DNA from: Candidatus Nealsoniibacteriota bacterium
GTDB taxonomy: Bacteria > Patescibacteriota > Minisyncoccia > Minisyncoccales > MHMH01
DNA length: 8,174 nt
Direction of reading: 5' to 3'
Assembly: GCA_016181985.1 (NCBI GenBank)
Contig: JACOYG010000015.1
Location: 1-8,174 of the forward strand
The notes under the pieces were generated by a model. That model saw only the letters and a list, made by a program, of their open reading frames with translations. It searched no databases and was not told the DNA's origin. The translations under genes and the position numbers were made by a program. This document shows positions 1 through 6,050 of this stretch, in pieces (the first letter of the stretch is position 1; each line of letters opens with the position of its first letter).

Positions 1-1666
1 ATAAATTAACTTCTTTTCTTTGCGGCCTGAAATTATCATCTTTTTCTCTGCGTCTTGAAGATGAAAAAGGAACAGTTCTAATGGGAGGAGGTTCAGGCCG
101 GAATTCCTTGCGTTGAGGCACGTTTTGCTTAATTTCTGGCGAAACCGGACGCTCATCTTGCAAATGAGGATCGTCTATTTCGGGAGTGACCGGTAATAAC
201 TCTTGAACTGGCATAACTGCTTCTGGCTTTTTTGGGCCTATCCCTAATTTAGCTCTGCATGACTTGCAATAAACCGGTCTCTTCCCATCGGGAACAAACG
301 GCACTTTGGTATCCTTGCCGCACATTGAACAGCGCGCGTCGTAAAGCGTAGGCGCCGCCGGCGCTTGAACCATCGCGGGCATATCCAAAGGACCAGTCCA
401 TTTGGCGATTTTTTCTTCTACTTTTTGGCGTGGAGTGCCGTATCTCTCGCGGGAAACATTAATGATTTTTTCTCTGTTTGATTTTTCTTGGCTTGGCAAC
501 GGCGGCAAAGTTTGAGCGGAAAACGGCCGGCCGGCAACGCCGTCAATCATTAATTTCAAATAGATATTATACTTAGTCAAACCGACTAAGTCAGTCGCCA
601 AAAATTCCGGAGTAAATTCTCTTTCCAGCCATTCCGCATCTTCTGCGCCCACCCTGAAACAAATCATGGTTCCCACGTTTCCAAAAACCGCATCTCTTAC
701 TTCTTCTTCCATTTGGGTAATATATTGGTGTCCTAGAATCAAAGCTAATCTGTATTTTCTGGCTTCCGACAGTATGCTTATGAAAGAAGACGTGGCGAAA
801 TTCTGAAACTCATCGATATACAAAAAAAAGTCTTTTCTTTTTTCTTCGGGAACATCAACCCTCTGCATGGCGGCCAGCTGCAATTTCGTAATCATTAAAG
901 CTCCTAAGAGCCTGGAATTGTCTTCACCAATTCTGCCTTTAGATAAATCCATGATAAGAATTTTCTCTTCATCCATTATCTTCCTCATATCAATTGAGGA
1001 TTTCACCTGGCCGATGATATTCCTGATTATAGGGGCCGAAACAAATTGGCCGACTTTATTTTGAATGGCCGCTGTTGCTTCAACTTCGTATCTTTGAGTA
1101 TAGCGGGAGTATTCCTGCACCCAAAAAGCCTTAATCACGGGATCCGTAACCTTTTCGACAACTTTCTTGCGGTACTCCGCATCAGAAAGCATTCTGTTCA
1201 CGCCCAAAAGAGTGGCATCGGGATATTCCAATAAAGCCAAGATGCAATTGTTAAGAATATACTCCATACGGGCCGACCAAACATCGGGCCAAATTTTCTT
1301 AAAAACTCCCATTAAGCCGCCGGCTACCAAATGTCTATGCGCAACATCCACTTTCTCCATGATATTAAAGGCGATGGGATATTCTATATCGGCGGGATTA
1401 AAATAAATTACGTCGTTAATCCTGTCTGCCGGAATAAAATCCAACAATTCTTCGGCAGCTTCGCCGTGAGGATCTACAAAACCGATGCCGTGTCCGTTCT
1501 GAATATCCTGAATAGCCATGTTCTTAATCATTACGGTTTTACCCATGCCGGTCTTTCCGATAACATAAAAATGACGGCGCCTGTCGTCTATTTTTATTCC
1601 AAACTTACGCCTCATATTGCGAAAAGTTGTTTCGGCAAAAAAATTTATCTCGTTGGGTTCTGACAT
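1..1666 (-). CDS. VirD4/TraD-like type IV secretion DNA-binding ATPase with CxxC-x17-CxxC zinc ribbon (3' end outside window)
   Basis: The reading frame is open from the ATG at 1666 to the left edge, giving 555 codons with no stop, so the C-terminus is missing. Seen: a Walker A motif GKTGMGKT at residues 37-44, an IDPHG-like FVDPHGE stretch shortly after it, a Walker B strand FFLYIDEF with Asp285-Glu286, and a later GHQYITQ motif. This order is that of the TraD/VirD4 coupling-protein family of RecA-fold hexameric pumps that move DNA or protein at the membrane. After the ATPase core (to about residue 410) comes a zinc ribbon with Cys446, 449, 467 and 470 (CxxC-x17-CxxC), of a type frequent in Patescibacteria, then a Pro-rich, Arg/Lys-containing tail. 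No membrane segment is present; the preceding gene, 6 nt upstream and in the same frame, would supply it. The start has only a weak GGAAGAG about 9 nt upstream. Substrate and partners are unknown. HerA-type ATPases are the main alternative. Confidence 0.85.
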   Translation of the reverse strand, partial: MSEPNEINFFAETTFRNMRRKFGIKIDDRRRHFYVIGKTGMGKTVMIKNMAIQDIQNGHGIGFVDPHGEAAEELLDFIPADRINDVIYFNPADIEYPIAFNIMEKVDVAHRHLVAGGLMGVFKKIWPDVWSARMEYILNNCILALLEYPDATLLGVNRMLSDAEYRKKVVEKVTDPVIKAFWVQEYSRYTQRYEVEATAAIQNKVGQFVSAPIIRNIIGQVKSSIDMRKIMDEEKILIMDLSKGRIGEDNSRLLGALMITKLQLAAMQRVDVPEEKRKDFFLYIDEFQNFATSSFISILSEARKYRLALILGHQYITQMEEEVRDAVFGNVGTMICFRVGAEDAEWLEREFTPEFLATDLVGLTKYNIYLKLMIDGVAGRPFSAQTLPPLPSQEKSNREKIINVSRERYGTPRQKVEEKIAKWTGPLDMPAMVQAPAAPTLYDARCSMCGKDTKVPFVPDGKRPVYCKSCRAKLGIGPKKPEAVMPVQELLPVTPEIDDPHLQDERPVSPEIKQNVPQRKEFRPEPPPIRTVPFSSSRRREKDDNFRPQRKEVNL

Positions 1667-1672
1667 ATTTTT

Positions 1673-3022
1673 TTACTCTTCCATTGGCAGGCCGGGAGGC
1701 GCTTCTCCTCTCTTGGATTCCACCCTTGAAACAAAAGGAGCCGGAGCAACGATCCTGCCTGGGAAGTGAAAAATCGTAGCTAATTCTTCCGTGTTTAAAA
1801 TAAAACTGCTGGGCCCAGATGATTTTGGAAACAAAGGCGGCATTCTTTTGGTATAACGGAAAAATAATCTTCTTTTCCTGAGATAAACCCGGCGAGCGTG
1901 CAAAATACTCAAAGTCGGAAGAGTGATTGCTTTAATTTTAAAAAACTTTTTAATTTTAGTTAAGGTTTTTGGAAAAGGCCTGAGACCGTTTAAATTCTCC
2001 GTGGAAAATTGGTTAAAAAATCCGAAGGGAATACCCTTGGCTCCGCCAAAATAATTTTCTCTTTTGGCCAAATAAATAAATCTTATAAAACAGCTGAATG
2101 ATCTCTTAGCGACTTTATTTTCAACACCCTCAACGATGTCCCTTTCGCCGGGAGTTAAGCGCATTTCCGGAGGAAATGCCTCTACCTTTTCCTCGACGGT
2201 TCCAGGCATTGTGCCGTAAGCGGCTTCCTCAAACGCCTCAACTAAAATGTGCTTTGATTTTTGTTTTGCCGGCCTTTTAGCCAACTTGTCGGCTATTTCT
2301 CTTCCCTTGGCAACGAAATCATAAGTGCCACCTTCTTTTATGTCGGTAACGCTAAGAACCGGGGTAGCGGCAATCTGAATCCAGAGCTGTTCGCCGGGCG
2401 CCAATTTAGCCATTCCCTCCAATAAAGTGGACATCGGATCAATCCTTTTTTCTTCTTTAGCCGATTCTGATTCTTCAAAAAATTTAGAATACGTTTTGAT
2501 GGGATAAACATCGAGCTTATTCATCATGTAATCCGTACCCCAAAGTTCCCAATCTTTATTTGGAATATCTTGAGGAACATATTTTGCATAGTCGTCAACT
2601 TCGGAAATTTCGGCTTCGGGATATTGCGAATAAATCGATGATTCAATGGCATTCCTTCTGAAGTCGCTGCATCTCACATAAAGATGCGGCTCGCCTCCTA
2701 TGCTTGCCATTTCCAATTGAACGGTATCTAAATCCTTGCCCTCAAACCAATACTCAAACCAATCCGGAGGATCAAAAACGTTGCCCCAAATAGCCGAAAA
2801 TACCTGCTCCATTGATTTTAACGGCTTCAAAACCTCTTTTGGCATTTTAATCTCCAATAAAACCTTTTTTTGAGCGAACATCCAAATTTCCATCCTCCAC
2901 CACCTCCAATAAAATAAAAAAGGACGCCAAAGCAAGAAGGGCAATGGCGCCCACCACCAAATTGAAATTACATTCCAAATTTTTTCAACAGCAGAAATTA
3001 TGAATAATGGTATTGATTCCAT
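1673..3022 (-). CDS. Trp-rich membrane-anchored protein, N-terminal partner of the VirD4-like ATPase (Patescibacteria family of unknown function)
   Basis: A 449-residue protein. Residues 16-47 hold nine tryptophans around a hydrophobic, Pro-containing stretch (about 20-40), which I read as a membrane anchor or interfacial helix. A soluble domain follows, including QYPEAEISEVDDY near residues 133-145, which resembles an uncharacterised Patescibacteria domain (DUF8128-like, from memory). A basic, hydrophobic segment at 350-395 comes next. The end, with LNTEELATIFHFPG (409-422) and PPGLP (442-446), resembles the region that in related proteins sits directly before a DUF87/VirD4-type ATPase domain. 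The downstream ATPase begins in the same frame after one TAA and six nucleotides, so the two proteins probably form one machine. The start ATG overlaps the previous stop (TAATG) and has a GAGAGG ribosome site 4 nt away, the clearest in this operon at normal spacing. I infer a structural or regulatory role for the ATPase; no enzymatic motif is visible. Confidence 0.75.
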   Translation of the reverse strand: MESIPLFIISAVEKIWNVISIWWWAPLPFLLWRPFLFYWRWWRMEIWMFAQKKVLLEIKMPKEVLKPLKSMEQVFSAIWGNVFDPPDWFEYWFEGKDLDTVQLEMASIGGEPHLYVRCSDFRRNAIESSIYSQYPEAEISEVDDYAKYVPQDIPNKDWELWGTDYMMNKLDVYPIKTYSKFFEESESAKEEKRIDPMSTLLEGMAKLAPGEQLWIQIAATPVLSVTDIKEGGTYDFVAKGREIADKLAKRPAKQKSKHILVEAFEEAAYGTMPGTVEEKVEAFPPEMRLTPGERDIVEGVENKVAKRSFSCFIRFIYLAKRENYFGGAKGIPFGFFNQFSTENLNGLRPFPKTLTKIKKFFKIKAITLPTLSILHARRVYLRKRRLFFRYTKRMPPLFPKSSGPSSFILNTEELATIFHFPGRIVAPAPFVSRVESKRGEAPPGLPMEE

Positions 3023-3033
3023 TATGCCTCTCT
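3004..3033 (-). promoter_or_regulatory. Ribosome binding site and 7-bp inverted repeat at the start of the Trp-rich membrane protein gene
   Basis: AGAGAGG (3033-3027) lies 4 nt before the ATG at 3022 and supports this start. The start codon itself is within ATAATGG (3025-3019), which pairs perfectly with CCATTAT (3010-3004) across an eight-base loop, so the start could be partly masked. Confidence 0.45.
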
Positions 3034-3996
3034 TATAGTATATTCGTCCTCGGAATTTTTAATGAAATGCTTCTGATTCTGCAAATTCAACAAAACGGTG
3101 CTCGGCTTGACCTGCCTCTGTTTTAATACTTCCTGGACTATCGCATTCTTATGAAGCTGGCCGCCGGCCGAATTAATAACCTTAGCAATGACGTCTTTTA
3201 CAAAACCCTGTTCGTAGCCCCACTCTTTTAAAGCGTAAAGTCCTCTGCCAACCAAAACAAATCTCTGATCTTTGATCAGTTCATTGTGAACGGTTTGGAC
3301 CAAAGCATCTTTGCCTATCAAATCGGCAACTTTTGTAAAATGAACGGGCTTGCCTTCTTTTTTCATCGCCAGGTAAGCTTTATCCTTAACGCCTCTTGGG
3401 TTGATTTCCGGCCAATTTTTTAACCCGTATAAACCCTGCGAACCCTTAAGGATATTTTTAGAAATCTCAACATAAGAAGATAAAAGGCCCTTTGGTAAAG
3501 CCATGGGTTCTTTTTTGCTTTCCAGCTGACTTGTAAAATCGTTGATTAATTTCTGAGCGACATTAAGAGCATTATGGTCAACCGCCCAAAAAGCATGAAA
3601 ATCTTGAGTTTCTCCATATTTCTGAAATTGCTTTCCGATGGTCAAAAGGAAAGAAACTTGATTTTTAAATTTTTGGCCGCCCAGATCCTGAAGCGCCAAA
3701 TCTTCTCTCCTTAAAGAGCCCGATGTCTTAAAATACTTAGAAAAATCGTTGAAAATATTCTGAAAAACAGGCAAGCAAATTTTGTCTTCCAGGCGTTTTA
3801 ATCCATCTTCCTCAATCTGACGGACTCTTTCTCTTGTCACACTGAAATCATTGCCGATTGATTCTAGGGTTTCTTTTTCATCGCCCCCCAAACCAAAACG
3901 CCTCACAATCACTTCCTTGTGTTTAGCGGGTAAATCTTTAAGCAAATTGTTTTGGCAAATTGTCTGATAGTTGTACATACGTTTATATTTAAGCAT
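3022..3996 (-). CDS. Sigma-70 region 4-like / HARE-type helix-turn-helix protein
   Basis: A 324-residue protein. Residues 22-72 match sigma-70 region 4: LPAKHKEVIVRRFGL, then TLESIG and the helix-turn-helix VTRERVRQIE, which in sigma factors reads the -35 element. Regions 2 and 3 are absent, so this cannot melt a promoter as a normal sigma factor does. A helical middle part follows. Residues about 190-258 look like a HARE-HTH domain (KAYLAMKKEGKPVHFTKVA, ending GRGLYALKEWG), the fold found in the RNA polymerase delta subunit and in some restriction and chromatin proteins. Residues 259-324 look like a second winged-helix module. I infer a DNA-binding or RNA-polymerase-associated regulator in the cytoplasm; its targets are unknown. 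The gene starts 8 nt inside the end of secF and ends by sharing one base with the next start, so coupled translation is likely. Met7 (ATG at 3978-3976) is an alternative start. Confidence 0.8.
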   Translation of the reverse strand: MLKYKRMYNYQTICQNNLLKDLPAKHKEVIVRRFGLGGDEKETLESIGNDFSVTRERVRQIEEDGLKRLEDKICLPVFQNIFNDFSKYFKTSGSLRREDLALQDLGGQKFKNQVSFLLTIGKQFQKYGETQDFHAFWAVDHNALNVAQKLINDFTSQLESKKEPMALPKGLLSSYVEISKNILKGSQGLYGLKNWPEINPRGVKDKAYLAMKKEGKPVHFTKVADLIGKDALVQTVHNELIKDQRFVLVGRGLYALKEWGYEQGFVKDVIAKVINSAGGQLHKNAIVQEVLKQRQVKPSTVLLNLQNQKHFIKNSEDEYTIREA

Positions 3997-4009
3997 GCTT
4001 CTTAAATAT
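3985..4009 (-). repeat. 9-bp inverted repeat with the sigma-like gene's start codon in the loop
   Basis: The minus strand reads ATATTTAAG, then the seven-base loop AAGCATG, then CTTAAATAT, a perfect nine-pair stem. The ATG of the sigma/HARE gene (3996-3994) is in the loop and the secF stop TAA lies in the stem, so secF translation would have to unfold it. The stem is AT-rich and only moderately stable. A control role is inferred. Confidence 0.45.
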
Positions 4010-4867
4010 TGTCAATAGGGGGGCGGCTAGCAATATGGAAGAATAGGTTCCCGCCGTAATGCCGATAATTAGGGCCAAAGAAAAATATCTTAAGGTCGCT
4101 CCGCCAAAAAAGAAAATAGCAAACAACGGCAAAAGAGTTGTCAAAGACGTATTGAGGCATCTGGTTAGTGTTTGGCCTATGCCTTTATTTATAGTTTCCT
4201 CAAAGGTTAATGATTCTCTATTTCTTAAGTTTTCTCTCATTCTGTCGAAAACTACTACGACATTATTGATGGCGTAGCCGACAACCGTTAAAAGAGCGGC
4301 TATTACCGGTATGGTCATTTGAACTCCGTAAAACTTGCCGAGATAAGAAAAAACGCCGATAGGAAAAATGATATCATGAAAAAGAATAATCAAAGAAACT
4401 ATTCCGTACTGCCAAGCGGGCACCGGCCTTCTGATTTTCCTGAAAGCCAGGATAATGTATACGACTATTGATAATAAAGACAGGACGATCAAGGTCGTAG
4501 TTTTTTCTTTCAATTCTTTGCCGATAACCGGCCCTACCGATTCAAAGCGTTTTTCTTGGACTTGGCCGAATTTGCCCAGGCTCTCAATGACGGATAGATG
4601 CGTATCGTCGGATATATCTTTCATTCTGATAATGACTCCCATATCATTGCTCGGCTGAATGGAAATTTCACCAAGATCAATACCCGTCAAACTTTTTCTT
4701 ATTTCCTGATTTGACGGTCTTTGTTCGGAATATTCAACTTCCAAAATACTGCCGCCGGTAAAATCAATGCCCGGGTTCAAACCGAACATAACCGCAGAAG
4801 CGATGCTTCCTGCGATTAAAATTCCGGAAAAAACAAAATATATTTTTTTGTATCTAAGAAAATTCAT
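3989..4867 (-). CDS. secF: Protein translocase subunit SecF
   Basis: SecF pairs with SecD to form the accessory membrane complex that uses the proton-motive force to pull exported proteins through SecYEG. The 292 residues carry an N-terminal membrane helix (about 8-29), the GIDFTGGSILEV motif (33-44), a periplasmic domain, VGPVIGKEL (111-119), and then five further membrane segments (about 123-141, 153-175, 182-206, 238-256, 259-283). The family motif GYSINDxVVVFDR appears as GYAINNVVVVFDRMREN at 197-213, so the conserved Asp is Asn202. The conserved Arg of the following helix is kept (Arg236), as is the late GTYSS motif (273-277). Length is normal for a stand-alone SecF. Its partner secD lies two genes upstream, with metK between. 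The start is set by the conserved N-terminus; the nearest Shine-Dalgarno-like GGAGG is 18 nt away and inside an inverted repeat. The 3' end overlaps the next gene by 8 nt. Confidence 0.95.
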   Translation of the reverse strand: MNFLRYKKIYFVFSGILIAGSIASAVMFGLNPGIDFTGGSILEVEYSEQRPSNQEIRKSLTGIDLGEISIQPSNDMGVIIRMKDISDDTHLSVIESLGKFGQVQEKRFESVGPVIGKELKEKTTTLIVLSLLSIVVYIILAFRKIRRPVPAWQYGIVSLIILFHDIIFPIGVFSYLGKFYGVQMTIPVIAALLTVVGYAINNVVVVFDRMRENLRNRESLTFEETINKGIGQTLTRCLNTSLTTLLPLFAIFFFGGATLRYFSLALIIGITAGTYSSILLAAPLLTIFKKHA

Positions 4868-4873
4868 GAATTT
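4860..4873 (-). repeat. 14-bp perfect palindrome centred on the secF start codon
   Basis: AAATTCATGAATTT reads the same on both strands, with the secF ATG (4867-4865) at its centre. As RNA it could form a weak five-pair stem that shows CAUG in the loop. Part of it encodes the conserved start of SecF (Met-Asn-Phe), so it may be chance. Confidence 0.4.
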
Positions 4874-4875
4874 GG

Positions 4876-4890
4876 GGAGGTTGAACCTCC
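4876..4890 (-). promoter_or_regulatory. Shine-Dalgarno-containing inverted repeat in the metK-secF gap
   Basis: On the minus strand the 15 bases GGAGGTTCAACCTCC are a perfect inverted repeat (seven pairs around one central base, realistically a five-pair GC-rich stem with a five-base loop). The left arm GGAGG is a strong Shine-Dalgarno sequence, but it lies 18 nt from the secF ATG and would be paired with CCTCC when folded. It could limit secF translation. It is not followed by a T run, so it is unlikely to be a terminator. Confidence 0.5.
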
Positions 4891-4895
4891 AGATA

Positions 4896-6050
4896 TTAGA
4901 GGTATTTCTTTAACTCTTCAGCTTTGTCGGTGTTTTCCCATGTGAAATCAGGATCTTTTCGGCCGAAGTGTCCATAAGCCGCTGTTTTTTGGTAAATCGG
5001 CCTCTTTAAATTAAGATGCTCGATTATTTGCTTTGGCCTAAAATCAAACGATTTCTTGACAATTTCGGCAATATCATCGTCGGGAATTTTGCCGGTTCCT
5101 TCGGTATTAACAAAAATTGAAACCGGTTTGGCTACGCCGATGGAATAAGCGACCTGAAGTTCGCATTTGTCGGCTAAACCGGCCGCTACCACATTTTTAG
5201 CCGCATAGCGCGCCATATAAGCGCCTGACCTGTCCACCTTGGTAACGCATTTTCCGGAAAAACATCCTCCGCCATGAGCTCCTACTCCGCCGTAAGTATC
5301 TACGATAATTTTTCTTCCGGTTAAACCGGTATCAGCCGGAGGTCCGCCAAAAACAAATCGGCCGGTTGAATTAATAAAGTATTTGGTATTTTCGTCAACC
5401 AAATTTCCAACAATAGGAAGTATAACATGTTCTTTTATATCGGCCCTAAGTTTATCCATAGACACATCAGCCGAATGATGAGCGGCGATAACAACAGCTT
5501 CCACTCTTTTCATTTTACCATTTTCGTATTCTATGGTTACTTGCGATTTGCCGTCCGGTCTCAAGTAAGACAACATGCCGTTTTTCCTCACTTCTGCAAG
5601 ACGCTTGGTCAATTTATGAGCCAAAACCAAAGTCAGGGGCATAAATTCTTCTGTTTCGTTTGTGGCGTAGCCGAACATCAAACCTTGATCGCCGGCTCCT
5701 TGCTCTTTGTCCTTATCTTCGTCGACTCCCTGAGCAATATCTGGAGATTGCTCATGCAGGGTAACTATTACTCCGACATCATCAGCGCAAAAACCGTATT
5801 CTTGCTTATCGTATCCTATCTGTTTTAATACTCGCCTCACCACGTCTTGAACATTAACATACGCCTTTGTCCTTGCTTCGCCTCCGACCAAAACCAATCC
5901 TGTAGTAGCCAGGCATTCTATGCCGGCATGACTGTCCGGGTCTTGTTTTACCATTTCATCGTAAATGGCATCCGATAACTGATCGCAAACCTTATCGGGA
6001 TGACCCTCGGTGACCGACTCTGACGTGAACAAATATTTTTTTATTGCCAT
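4896..6050 (-). CDS. metK: S-adenosylmethionine synthase (methionine adenosyltransferase)
   Basis: MetK makes S-adenosylmethionine from methionine and ATP in the cytoplasm, releasing phosphate and pyrophosphate, and so supplies nearly all cellular methylations. The 384 residues are normal length. Seen: TSESVTEGHPDKVCDQLSDA at 9-28 with the catalytic-region His17 and Lys20, the signature GAGDQGLMFGYA at 118-129, the GGPPADTGLTGRKI block at 235-248, the second signature region GGGCFSGK at 260-267 followed by TKVDRS at 270-275, and a terminal TAAYGHFGR at 356-364. The usual Asp-Pro after GGGxFSGK is Cys268-Val269 here. The start overlaps the end of secD by 10 nt and fits the universally conserved N-terminus; no Shine-Dalgarno sequence precedes it, so coupling to secD translation is likely. 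A hairpin-forming 28-nt gap separates it from secF. No SAM riboswitch is visible, which is expected for an internal operon gene. Confidence 0.97.
   Translation of the reverse strand: MAIKKYLFTSESVTEGHPDKVCDQLSDAIYDEMVKQDPDSHAGIECLATTGLVLVGGEARTKAYVNVQDVVRRVLKQIGYDKQEYGFCADDVGVIVTLHEQSPDIAQGVDEDKDKEQGAGDQGLMFGYATNETEEFMPLTLVLAHKLTKRLAEVRKNGMLSYLRPDGKSQVTIEYENGKMKRVEAVVIAAHHSADVSMDKLRADIKEHVILPIVGNLVDENTKYFINSTGRFVFGGPPADTGLTGRKIIVDTYGGVGAHGGGCFSGKCVTKVDRSGAYMARYAAKNVVAAGLADKCELQVAYSIGVAKPVSIFVNTEGTGKIPDDDIAEIVKKSFDFRPKQIIEHLNLKRPIYQKTAAYGHFGRKDPDFTWENTDKAEELKKYL

Noticed and set aside
1667..1675. Run of seven A on the minus strand as a programmed frameshift site joining the two ATPase genes
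   Set aside because: Both genes are in the same frame and the run lies after the stop codon, so a single slip would not connect them.
3987..4015. TTGACA (4015-4010) with TTAAAT 17 nt downstream as an internal promoter for the sigma-like gene
   Set aside because: The -35 match is perfect but it encodes Leu-Thr within SecF, the -10 is only four of six, and the transcript would begin near Met7, after the first start codon. Possible for a short form, but not supported enough.
4876..4890. GGTTCAA in the metK-secF gap as the T-arm of a tRNA
   Set aside because: The loop is too short for a T-loop, the gap is 28 nt, and there is no D-arm, anticodon arm or acceptor stem.
5427..5828. 133-codon plus-strand reading frame opposite metK
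   Set aside because: It lies wholly antisense to a well-supported conserved enzyme and its translation shows no domain or coherent composition; a shadow frame. The same holds for the plus-strand frames opposite the ATPase, secD, secF and the DcrB-like gene.
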